A DNA stretch of 64,000 nucleotides, from assembly GCA_016617855.1 (NCBI GenBank), contig JAECUM010033691.1, forward strand, positions 1 to 64,000, given 5' to 3'. Made by a program: the position numbers and the translations under genes. Source of the DNA: Megalonaias nervosa (taxonomy: Eukaryota > Mollusca > Bivalvia > Unionida > Unionidae). Positions within the stretch are counted from its first letter, which is position 1. Each line of letters opens with the position of its first letter. This document shows, piece after piece, positions 54,573 to 64,000 of the stretch. The notes below the pieces were generated by a model. The model worked only from the letters and a program-made list of their open reading frames with translations. It had not been told where the DNA came from and made no database searches.

Positions 54573-54758
54573 CAGAGGATATATTGATCAGTTTAGGAAC
54601 ATATTTAGAGGATCCAGCACTAAATGTTTTCTCTGAGATTTCCACTACTTCCTGCAGATCTTTCAGCTCATTCTTTTTTTTCCCCTTATCCTTCTCAGCA
54701 GCACTCTTTTGTTCTTGTTCCCTAACTTCTGTTTCCTTCAAGTCTTCCTTTTCCATGT
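54573..54758 (-). CDS. internal exon of an unrecognised minus-strand gene
   Basis: The acceptor TATATTTATAG and donor TCTG|GTAAGA bound 186 bases that are open in one frame: MEKEDLKETEVREQEQKSAA, EKDKGKKKNELKDLQEVVEI, SEKTFSAGSSKYVPKLINIS and S. The first 35 residues form a highly charged helix. It enters with two bases of a codon (AC), which completes GAC with the single G left by the mini-exon at 57314-57361. A perfect 13-base inverted repeat (AAATATACATTTC) sits in the intron just before the acceptor. No family recognised. Confidence 0.5.
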
Positions 54759-54791
54759 CTATAAATATACATTTCATAGAAATGTATATTT

Positions 54792-56380
54792 TTATTACAC
54801 AATGCTCAACCCAATATTAAAGAGAAAATGAAAACAATCCCAATAATGTTTGCATTTTGCTCATGTTTTCTTGGCCAGGTTGTTCAAAATCAGTGAATGT
54901 CAGCACACAACTTCAATCTATAACTCACCCTATAGCTGACTGATGTAAAAGACTGGAGTTACGTATTCTTTGGTCTACTGATCATCAGACACTTTAAAAG
55001 ACAGGCATAAACAGCTGGCTGCAAATAACTCATTTACAATATGATGGTGTTAACATAATACTTTATTTGTATTTTCGTGGAATCAAAATATAATGGAAAT
55101 TGTTGTGAGACCCATATACTTTGCACAAGAACAAAATATCCAACAATATGAACACTGTAATTTATTCATTATAATCCAGTGGTATTAAGCTATAATGTAG
55201 TCAACAATTACATAGCTCACCTATGCATTAGGTGTCTCCAGCAACAATTTATAATTATCATGTAGAAAATACATCTTGACAAACAAATATTTATCCCATT
55301 TAAAACTTTTGTTTATGTTGCTTTTTTCTAATGTTTCCTACTTTAAATTTGTATAACTCTATTTTTAATCAGTGCTATACAGCCAGTGTTGTTAATCTAT
55401 ATACATATGTACATACAGTGACAGGGAATAAAGGATACAAACACAAGAACAAAAACATTCTTTTCTGTGATATCAGACTAAAAATGCAATAAACCAATTT
55501 AATTTTTCTTTTTGCTTTTAGTTATAGTTATAAAAATCTGCTCTAGATTCTAATTCTGCTATCCATTTCTAGCGGTTAGATTTTATGGGGGGTGGGGTGG
55601 GGTGGGGTGAGAGTCTTTTGGGGCAAAAACATTAGCAGCAATGTTCATTTGCCAGTACTGATCTTGCTTAACCAATACATCTGAGACCTTACATGAAAAG
55701 CATGCAGTCCTCTCATCTAATTTCTTGTTTATATTATGCAATGTGCCGGAAGATAATCAATCATATTATACAATTTATAGTCATTGATCTGGAAGTTTAC
55801 TAATTCATACTTTCAACTGATCAGAAAAGGTTCTCTGTCCAGGCTAGAATACATATAGCATGACACAATCCATGTGATCATGAGCAAAGAAAAACAAATT
55901 ACTGAACTTATACTAGAAAAGCCTGAAGTGTAGGTCACAGTGACTTTGTTTGTAAGGGTGCAACACTAACAGAAATGTATTCAATTACCAAGTTTCATGC
56001 TTAGCAAAAACAGCATGAATATCAAAAACTCATGATCTTGAGATATAAACAAAGGCATAAAGCTTATTTTATAACAGGATTAGGATGCATTTGCAAAACA
56101 TTGTGAGTATGTATGAAATATGCACAAAATATGTACAAAATATGCAAACCAACCTAAGTGGTCATAAGCTACAATTAAATCTTAATGTAAGCTAGTAAAA
56201 TATGTAGTTTATAGCAAGTATCTTTTGTTGTAAAGGTGCAGTATAAGTCCATACAGTCACTGAAATTCAGATTCTAGCATGACGTGATCTTGAAAATAAA
56301 CTTAAAATACAACATTTTGACTAACATGTATGAAATGACAACCATGGGTCAAAGTTGCCTGCTTTTGAAATGATGATGTA
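54792..56380. other. presumed intron, nothing recognised
   Basis: AT-rich with a G-rich (GGTGG)n run at about 55589-55610. Confidence 0.4.
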
Positions 56381-56705
56381 GTGTGTTTGTGTGTGATTTT
56401 GGACTTTCAACGAAGCTTTAACAATTTTCCAGTCATATCGCTATGATGTCTGCAGTGTGGCAATTTATAGTGATGTCTAGAAGTAGGAAATCATGCCAAA
56501 GACATGTAGCATCATGTCCCACCCAGTCACATTATCCTGACACCAGTCCAATCAGTCCTAAAACTAACCTTTAAATGCTGAGCACCAAGCAAGGCTGCTG
56601 CTAGTACCATTTTTGAAAGTCTTTAGTATGACTCAGTCAGGGTTCAAACCTGCAACCTCCTGCATCCTAGGCAGGTGCTCTAACCACTGAGACTACCAGA
56701 GTGGT
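56381..56705 (-). repeat. tRNA-derived SINE, copy 3
   Basis: Same layout and orientation as copies 1 and 2, more diverged in the box B-like part (GCAGGTTTGAACCC). The tail is GT-rich at 56381. Confidence 0.8.
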
Positions 56706-57313
56706 GAGAATGTAGAACTCTTGAAGATGCATCTCCACACCAAGTAAGGTTAAATAAAAACCACTACAAGTACCTGCCTAGTACTGACCAAAAAAGGCAG
56801 ACATGAAGCAGGATTGTACTTTAGTGTATGCTTTATATTTGCAAACATTAGCATAAACTAAGTTTACAGTACAACTACTCTCGTCTATTTTAAAGATGAA
56901 TGATATAAAGGATGTGTATCAAAATTTCTTCTTTCCAAACTTATACAAAAGTAGATTGGTGTGTGTGTGGATGTGTGTGTGATTTTTGCACTTGGGGGAG
57001 GGGCACATTTTAATTATGTAATACTTATCTGTCTCTATTGTGTAGCTTACTCTTTTCTGATATAGACAAACCCTCATCCATTCAGATTTACCATTCTCCC
57101 ATTCTTGAAAATTTCATATACCCAGTATGACTCCATTTCATGTGCCGATGTTCAGATGTGCTTCATTCTTTTCTAAGATCTTGACTAAGGATATCAGAGC
57201 AAGGTGGATGGGGGCATCTAATAGTGACATGTAAGTATGATGTAATTATTTTCATAAACACACAAAAGAAGAAGAAAAAATATGTTTATATTTTAATATC
57301 ATTACTATCTTAC

Positions 57314-57361
57314 CTGTCACTATTGTGGAGCAGATGTCAGTAATGGGGATTCTGATGGCTC
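57314..57361 (-). CDS. 48-base mini-exon of an unrecognised minus-strand gene
   Basis: The acceptor TTTTTACTCCTTAG and donor ACAG|GTAAGA bound 48 bases that read AIRIPITDICSTIVT in the frame that leaves one base (G). This fits the exon at 54573-54758 (GAC, Asp). The other two frames have stops. Short exons are easy to find by chance, but both splice sites and the phase agree. Confidence 0.45.
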
Positions 57362-57772
57362 CTAAGGAGTAAAAATTAAAGTACTCACCTTGTAATAGAG
57401 TCAGGCCACTGATGTTATACAGCTGCATCAATATGGCTCACTGTTTCTGATATGATGGGAAAATACTGCTTTGGTTTGTTACGGACCAAAGGAAAAACAG
57501 AGGGTCATAAGCAATCACTAAAATGCAGCCTTCATAACATCCTCCAATGATGAGTGATTAAAATAGACCCATGAGGGAGCAATATCACTGGCTTTGATTC
57601 TAGTGAGTGAACGATTCCTCTCACTGAGGGACCTATGCACTCTTGATAGTAAGTTTATAATTCACATAGAGATGGTGGCTGCCGAAATATCAGTGGAGCC
57701 TTTTAACAGAAGGAAATACTTGTCCATTTTGACGATGCTAAATACAATGTAAGTGTTCTTACTGTGAAAAGC

Positions 57773-57888
57773 TATCTTTCTCACCCATGAGACAGATAAA
57801 TCTGGCTACTTTGCTAACCTTACATTCATTATCTGTCTGGTTATCTTAGACAGTACATCTCAGTCAAGGTGTCCATGTGCTCAGAACA
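57773..57888. repeat. interspersed repeat R1, copy 2
   Basis: See 48588-48703. Confidence 0.55.
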
Positions 57889-59525
57889 ACTTTAAAAAAA
57901 AAAAAACCTTGTTGTCTTCTGCTGTGTCAGACATAATTGTTCTAAAATCAAACAACTACAACAGCAAATATATAGCACACAAAAAACATATAGAAACTTA
58001 AGATCTCTCCATCTTTCAGAACACACCATATAAAAGATTTTGAGAGAAACAGACACACACAGACACACAATGTCAAATTACTTGGCATTATACTAGTTTG
58101 TTCCACACAGCAAAGTTAAATTTTGTCCTAACTGCAGGCCTAACATTCAGCGTCAATAAATGTAGCTAAAACTACCTATTTAGTTTTAAACACTTCATGT
58201 CAAACAAATTATATACTGTTAGCTACATTTAATAATGCTGACCTGAAAATTTAATGAGCTACAGATACGACAAAATTCTCCATGCTGTGTGGAACAAACT
58301 ATGACAGAAAACTCTGATCCATTCACATAGACTATACACTTCACTGACTATAAAAATTAAAAGTCTAAACTCTCTCAAGAGCAACTGTAAAGAGAGCAAC
58401 AACTTGAAATATGGTGTGTCAGACCTGCATTCTTAAAAAATTGTCAAACACCCCCAAATAGTCCAGTTGAATTAAACACTGTAAACAAATGAAAATTCCT
58501 GCACTTGCCAATCAGAGTGGTTCATTCATCAGTCCAAATACTATTCCACAAGAAGATTTCCATGTAGCATATCATTGCACTAGAAATATCAACACTTGCC
58601 ATATTTCCACAAAAGAAAATATTCATTTCAAAGAATATAATGAATAAGAAATCTCCTCCGTTACCACACACTTAGAACTAACTGTACGGCACTCTGTACC
58701 CAGTAATGTATCATAACGTTGCCTACCATAGAACTTTTCCCAAATTAGAACTGATTAAAGTTACAAGATATCTGATTAAAAGATAGTAATTATTTATTCT
58801 TATTTTCATAAAACATCCATCGATTAAATGTGATTATACAGTAACAACATGAAATGGTTTTATGTTTCTATTTTCTCATGCATAGGACTTGTTTACTTAG
58901 GGCCAACATGTCACTCAATTGCCCTCATTAACAAATTTGTCTTAATATACAGTATAAACAAAAGCACGTGACCTGAAATGCTCACTGTGTATTAATTCCA
59001 ACACCTAACAATTATAACTTTTTTCTTAATTTTTTTTTCCTTTTCTAAGAGTGGCATATACAGCTAGGTTCCACTTAGATAATTATTCAGATCTGCATAA
59101 AAGAGTACAAAACATGATCACCTTTATATAGAGTGAGAAGCAATAATAGTACCTGATGAATACTGTTTTTGAATCTGCTAACTAAATTGCAAGGGTGCAG
59201 GGTTATTTTAATTTAGCTGGAAGAAACTGGCTGAGAAAAATAATCTATGTTGATGTTTGTACTAAGGCAAAGAAATCCAAATTGCGGATTATTCGTCACC
59301 CCACTCGGCACAGTCTCATGACAAATAATATGACCCCTTGACTTGGATTTCCTTGTCTTGGTACAAACCCTAACATAGATTCTATTAATCTTGATTCTCC
59401 CTAGTATAAATACAGCTGAGACTGGGAATCTTGATAGTATATGGAAGTACCAAAGCCTACCAAATCTGGATAAGAGAGGAGAGTATTAGACTTGTGATTA
59501 CCACTGAACCATAGATACTCCTCAC
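57889..59525. other. non-coding stretch
   Basis: No gene recognised. An AC/AG-rich run is present near 58050-58070. Confidence 0.4.
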
Positions 59526-62500
59526 CTATAGTGAAGATATGAGGCTCCTTGCGGAAACAGTTTTATGCACAAGATTCTCGAGTGAAACCTCATTCATTGG
59601 TTCATAAAGGGGGTTGGCCAAGGCCACAAAAGGCACGAGAGAATCCACCTTGGCACAAGCCATCAAGACATTGGTCTCTGAAGCTGGAAAAAAAACCCCA
59701 TGAGATCTGTAATATGAGGTTCTAAGCCAACTGCTGGACCCTTGGAAAATTTCAACATATTCAACCATTGATAACGGAGATAGAGCATGCTCTCCTCAAA
59801 ATGGAACAGTATAAAATCTGCTACTGAGTATGAGAGGGACAGATATGATTAATGTGTTTCTTAGTGCAACAGAAGATTCACCAATATGACCTCAGAGTTT
59901 GTCATCTCCATGCCTGGATGATGCAATCTGCAACATTGATCATAAATACCTGGCATATAGATCACATGAGATGTGCCAACTATGAAGGTGAAAAACCTGC
60001 AATCTGTTTTGAAAAAGTGAGCCCATGTGCAACAGCAGGTTCATCCAATGAGGTAGATAGCTGGCTTGGTCAGTTGACAGGATGAGGGAAGTGAATCTCA
60101 ATTGCCAAGGCCATAGAGGGGTTATCATGATAAATCAAGTTGTTAAAGTCCTTACCTTTTGGAGTACCTATGGAATCAAGCCGAAAGCATCTACTGCCCA
60201 GGTTTCTAGTCTGGGGCTCAAGAGACATAAAAGGGGAGCTTGTTGTTCACTTTTGTATCGATCAAGTCCATCAGTGGCCTACCCCAAAGACCAAAATGTG
60301 CGCTACTACTCACTGCTAACAGAATCACTACATGGAAACATTCTAGACTGTTCTGGGCAGACTGTCTTTAAAAATATTTTTTCCTGCTAGAAATGTGGTG
60401 AACTCTGAGATCAATTATCTCAAGGACCCACCACAAGGAATGTTCCAGCCTCCACGTAAAGTGAAGGTGCATGAGTGCATCCATAGGATTAGAGATGTAC
60501 AGTCAGCGATGCTTTGTCTGAAACCTGGTCTATGCACCCTTGCAACCATCCTCATTTTCTAACTGTTTATGTGATAAGGAACTTACTGATGAGACCATGT
60601 GCCTTGGACAAGTACATCTTTTGGCTCTGGATGGGCTCCGCAACCCAAATGTGGTTTTCAAGCTGCCAGAAGGAGAAACTGGAGATGATGAAGCCACCCT
60701 GGGGAAACAGGTCTGCCAAGGAGTTTGAGGGGCCCAGGAAGAAAACCTAAAGCCGGGGCAACATAGAAGTCTTGGCATGAGCATTCTTCAATGGAGCAAG
60801 AATTCTGTCAATCCTTTCTGGATACATGGATTTGTCCCAGATAGGTGAGGAAGTTCATTTCTATTTGAATGAAGTCATGTGATGTAATGAGCTTTGATTT
60901 CTTTAGGTTGTCACAAGTCAGAGCTGTGTAACAGCTTCATAAAATGTTGTAACAAGGACTCTGTTTTGTAGCATCCAGTCATCAATGAAATGTAGCTGGG
61001 GGAATCCCCTGTAACAGAAGTGAGCAACCATGACTCCATCACTCAAGTAAACACCCTGGGTGTTGAGGCTAGGCAGAGTGGCAGGATTGAGATGTGAAAA
61101 ACCTCCTGTTCTGTACAAAAATGTTTGAAGGAAACATGGGGATGCAAACTAACACATTCTGAATCTCAATAGAGACTGCCCAGGGCTTTTTGTTGCAGTC
61201 TCCAGCTTGAGTAATTCCTCTTGCTGAAATTTGTTTCAAGTAGCTAGATCAATGATCAGTTGGAGCTTTCAACCCTTTTTGGGTACCAGAAAAATCCAGG
61301 GGTAGAAGGCTGAGAAATGGATGTTGTGTACCCTCTCTACTGCACCCTTCTGCTGAAGGGAGTGCACCTCTTCCATAAATTGGGAGATGTGACGCTGGTG
61401 AAACAGGATCAGGGTCCTTGAAAGACAGAATTCCTTGAAAATAAGGCACATGCAGTCTTACTATAGAAAGGCCTCATCAATCTCATGTGATTTCTGACCA
61501 CACCTCTGAAACGAAGGCTCTGCAGGCGCCTACTAGTATCTATGAGAAGGAAAAGAAATGCACTACAGGATTAAATTGAGCATCAACCTCCAGAGGGGCA
61601 GCCCTAAGTATGATCTTGCTATGGTTCAGCAGTACTTTTGAGGTGTCCAGCATCACTGTGGAGGTAAAGTAACTTAACTGAATGTGCCATGACCTTGGAT
61701 AATGAGTTTCAGGATATCTTGGCAACTGTTTCTAATAAGCTGATGAGAGTGACAGGAGACATACATTGTTCCTTTAAGCGACTGAAGAACCAAACAGATA
61801 GGTCAGAAAGGAAGGCAACAGTAACGACTGACTTCCCCTTCAACTGCAATACCTCTAATGACTTGACAAGGAGGCAAGCCCATGACTCTGTTGAAATATA
61901 CACATGTGAAGCTGAAGCGTTGGGGGTGTTGGGGGTTAAAGAGAAAGCAGGCATGGGAGTAGACCCTGTCCCTAGGCCTCAGTATGGATGGAGGAACTGA
62001 CACCCTTTACGTTTCATGGCTAATTCCTGCTACTGAACCAACTTTTGAGAGATCTCCCTTATCAATCAAATGCAGGAGCAGTTGAAGATGTAGTCATGAG
62101 GCAGTCCCCAGTATCATCTTTAAACTAAAGAGGATATCAGTATCTCTTTAACTTAAAGGGTTAAGGGCATCAGTCAAAGGAGATGATGTAGACTTACTTC
62201 ACCACCTTATAAATAACAAGAAGTATTCCTCTTCCACCACTTGGGAAATGGAGTGGGAGGAGGCAGGGACAGTAAAGGGAATGGATGAGTCCTCTCATCC
62301 TGGTCATTGGTTAACTCACTGACTCAGTGAAAATTGTTTAGGTGTCATCATCCTGCTCTTGTACTTAAGTGGAGGCAGGACAATCTGCACCAGAATCTTC
62401 CCACTGACGGGAAGGCTGAGTAATAGGGGTGTTAAATTCCTGTGATAAATTATGTGGAGTCACTGTGATAGAACTATTGTTTATAGTCACCTGGCCTGGA

Positions 62501-63000
62501 GGGTGAGAATGCTTCTCTTGCCCTGTAGGTCTTTTCAGAGAAGGGGGTCTGTTTTTCTCCTTCCTTGTGTGTTCCTATGTACCACACTCTAATCCCACAC
62601 TGCTATAAAGTGGTCATCCATGGCACAGTAAGGTTGTGACAATAATCTGATCTCTAAAACTGGTAACTACACATCTTACAGAAGGTAAAAGGAAACATAG
62701 GAATTAAGGGATGTCACTCCAATCCTATTCCTAGCAGAGAGCATGAAGTCTGCCTCTCTCTCCTCCTAGCAGGATTAATCAGTACTGTAGAGGAGAGGTG
62801 CGTGTAGATAGAGTCCGTGACTGCATATCTTGAATCAGCCAGTAATGATCAGTAACCGAAGCACCATGCTCAGTGACCAGTGCTGTATGGTGAATACCCA
62901 GTCACCTGTGCCAGTTCACCAATGTCTGTTGACCAGTCACCAGGCTCCGAACCAAATGTCGACTGTGAGCTGGGGGAGACAATCTCCACATAACTAAGGG
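59526..63000 (-). mobile_element. decayed DIRS-like tyrosine-recombinase retrotransposon
   Basis: Minus-strand blocks in order. First, gag-like frames (62.9-61.6 kb, including SQSTFGSEPGDWSTDIGELA). Second, the reverse transcriptase start ISQFMEEVHSLQQKGAVERV and FYPWIFLVPKKG (61.45-61.27). Third, a palm piece GFPQLHFIDDWMLQNR, in the place of the YLDDW motif (61.1-60.9). Fourth, RNase H pieces GCGAHPEPKDVLVQGTWS (60.6), and fifth VLQKVRTLTT with FIMITPLWPWQLRF and STDQASYLPHWMNLL (60.2-60.0). The E-V-x-x-L-x-x-KGA-(I/V)-E-x-V and (V/I)-P-x-WP-x-Q-x-W pattern is typical of DIRS/Ngaro elements. I did not find the recombinase. Stops are frequent. Confidence 0.6.
61249..61460 (-). pseudogene. 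reverse transcriptase N-terminal block of the DIRS-like element
   Basis: A 60-codon open frame holds the first conserved reverse transcriptase block, ending FLVPKKG and then a stop where KKDGG-(L/M)-RP usually follows. It is the best preserved part of the element. Confidence 0.65.
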
Positions 63001-64000
63001 AACTAGACTGATGTGAATCCTTATCAGGATTTCATGAAGGATGCAGGCCCTCCTATGAAAGGGGTATGCAATAATGATAGGCTGTGGTCTACTCCCTTAG
63101 TGGAAGATCCCCTGCTCAAGCTTGGGAAGGTGCTTTCCTCTCTCCTGATATTTGAGAAGGTGCACTCAGCCCCAGTGTTGTGACAATGCTAATTAGTAAC
63201 TGCCATTGCTTGTTTCTGAGGTGAAAAGGTGACTCTTCTCCCTCTTATATTCAGGGGGCTCTCAATCCCAACAACACTCTTGTATTGGGGCTGCTTCCCC
63301 TCCATGAAAAGCTAATGTTCCTTGCTCTTTATTCAGGGGAGTGGGGCAGACACACTCCATCACTGCAACAGAAAGCCTACTATCTACAGATAAAATCCCC
63401 CCTCCCCCCGAAATCCTATGGATTTAGAGTAGGATGGAATCGAGAAAGTGGATGAAGAATGACCTTCCATCTGCTGCCCAAATGTTCTGCATCTTTCAGG
63501 CATAAAAATATGAATGTACCAAAGACAAAACAAAAATGAAATCCGTCTGTGTATACAGATTTTGTGCATGACAAACAGGTTAGGTGTGCATCCCAGACTG
63601 TTACGTTGATCAGAAAGGAAAATGTCTTTGAGAAAAGGCAATTTTCTGATACAATAGTATAGAAGATGAGTAACAACATGGTTACTTCATTACCAATCAC
63701 AAGAATACAAAGAACAATTTTTTCTTCTTGAGAGATACAACCTGGAGCACAAGATCATCATCTGAACACTTAATTATGAACTATTAATATATTGTGCAAT
63801 CTTGACTGTGTGACTGAGAAATTTATTATGTTGTCGTTTTAACAGTTAAAGAATTATGTGACTAAACATGAAAAACTTAATAAGGTCATAACTATATATA
63901 CCTTATACATCAGTAAGAATGTAATGACAATACTGATGTAACTAAGATTGCTAATTTAATTCCTATACCAAGAATTACTCAACCTGCACAAGTTAGCGAT
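63001..64000. other. non-coding stretch
   Basis: No gene recognised. Overlapping minus-strand frames at 63384-63700 have no known domain. Confidence 0.35.

Noticed and set aside
59852..60390. Plus-strand frames within 59.8-60.4 kb
   Set aside because: The minus strand shows the DIRS-like RNase H-region motifs here.

Overview
The window is animal genomic DNA, AT-rich, with introns, microsatellites and a dense load of mobile elements. Several things suggest a mollusc, though this is an inference: three diverged copies of a tRNA-derived SINE of a type I associate with bivalves and snails, a cluster of interferon-induced-protein-44-like (IFI44-like) GTPase exons (a family expanded in molluscs), and Polinton/Maverick, Penelope-like, DIRS-like and Ty3/gypsy remnants. 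There is no bacterial-style operon, rRNA gene or CRISPR array.

1-24.7 kb is an IFI44-like locus on the minus strand. Four exons (22.4, 19.4, 18.0 and 5.9 kb) join with matching splice phases into one GTPase gene, but the last exon has an in-frame stop. A second copy has a P-loop exon at 5.0 kb and a frameshifted next exon at 2.5 kb. The 12-kb gap between exons three and four of the first gene holds an old, minus-strand, virus-like element (about 9.3-16.1 kb). It carries decayed DNA polymerase B, packaging ATPase and probable capsid-related genes of a Polinton/adintovirus-like lineage. A plus-strand exon of an unknown gene lies at 1.0 kb.

24,684-43,513 is a decayed Polinton bounded by about 400-bp terminal inverted repeats that begin with AGTAGTG. 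It appears to sit inside a third copy of an IFI44-like exon. Its left arm is present twice (24.7-30.6 and 30.6-36.6 kb). Each copy has a protein-primed DNA polymerase broken in a different place. The unique right arm has an integrase with a chromodomain, a penton-like protein, a core protein, a major capsid protein, a cysteine protease, and three small charged genes with related promoters.

The most unusual signal is at the 3' ends of the charged and terminal genes. Each stop codon is followed by a 14-16-nt hairpin of the replication-dependent histone mRNA type. A purine-rich GAAAAGA element follows about 12-15 nt further on, like the U7 snRNA target. Seven copies are visible and they lie at equivalent places in both arms and at both ends. 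I know of no report of histone-type 3' ends in Polintons.

43.5-64 kb is mostly intergenic or intronic repeat: a hairpin MITE, a Ty3/gypsy RT-RNase H fragment, two SINEs, a Penelope-like fragment beside a 364-bp tandem duplication, minus-strand exons of an unrecognised gene (54.7 and 57.3 kb, phase-compatible), and a decayed DIRS-like retrotransposon on the minus strand at 59.5-63 kb.
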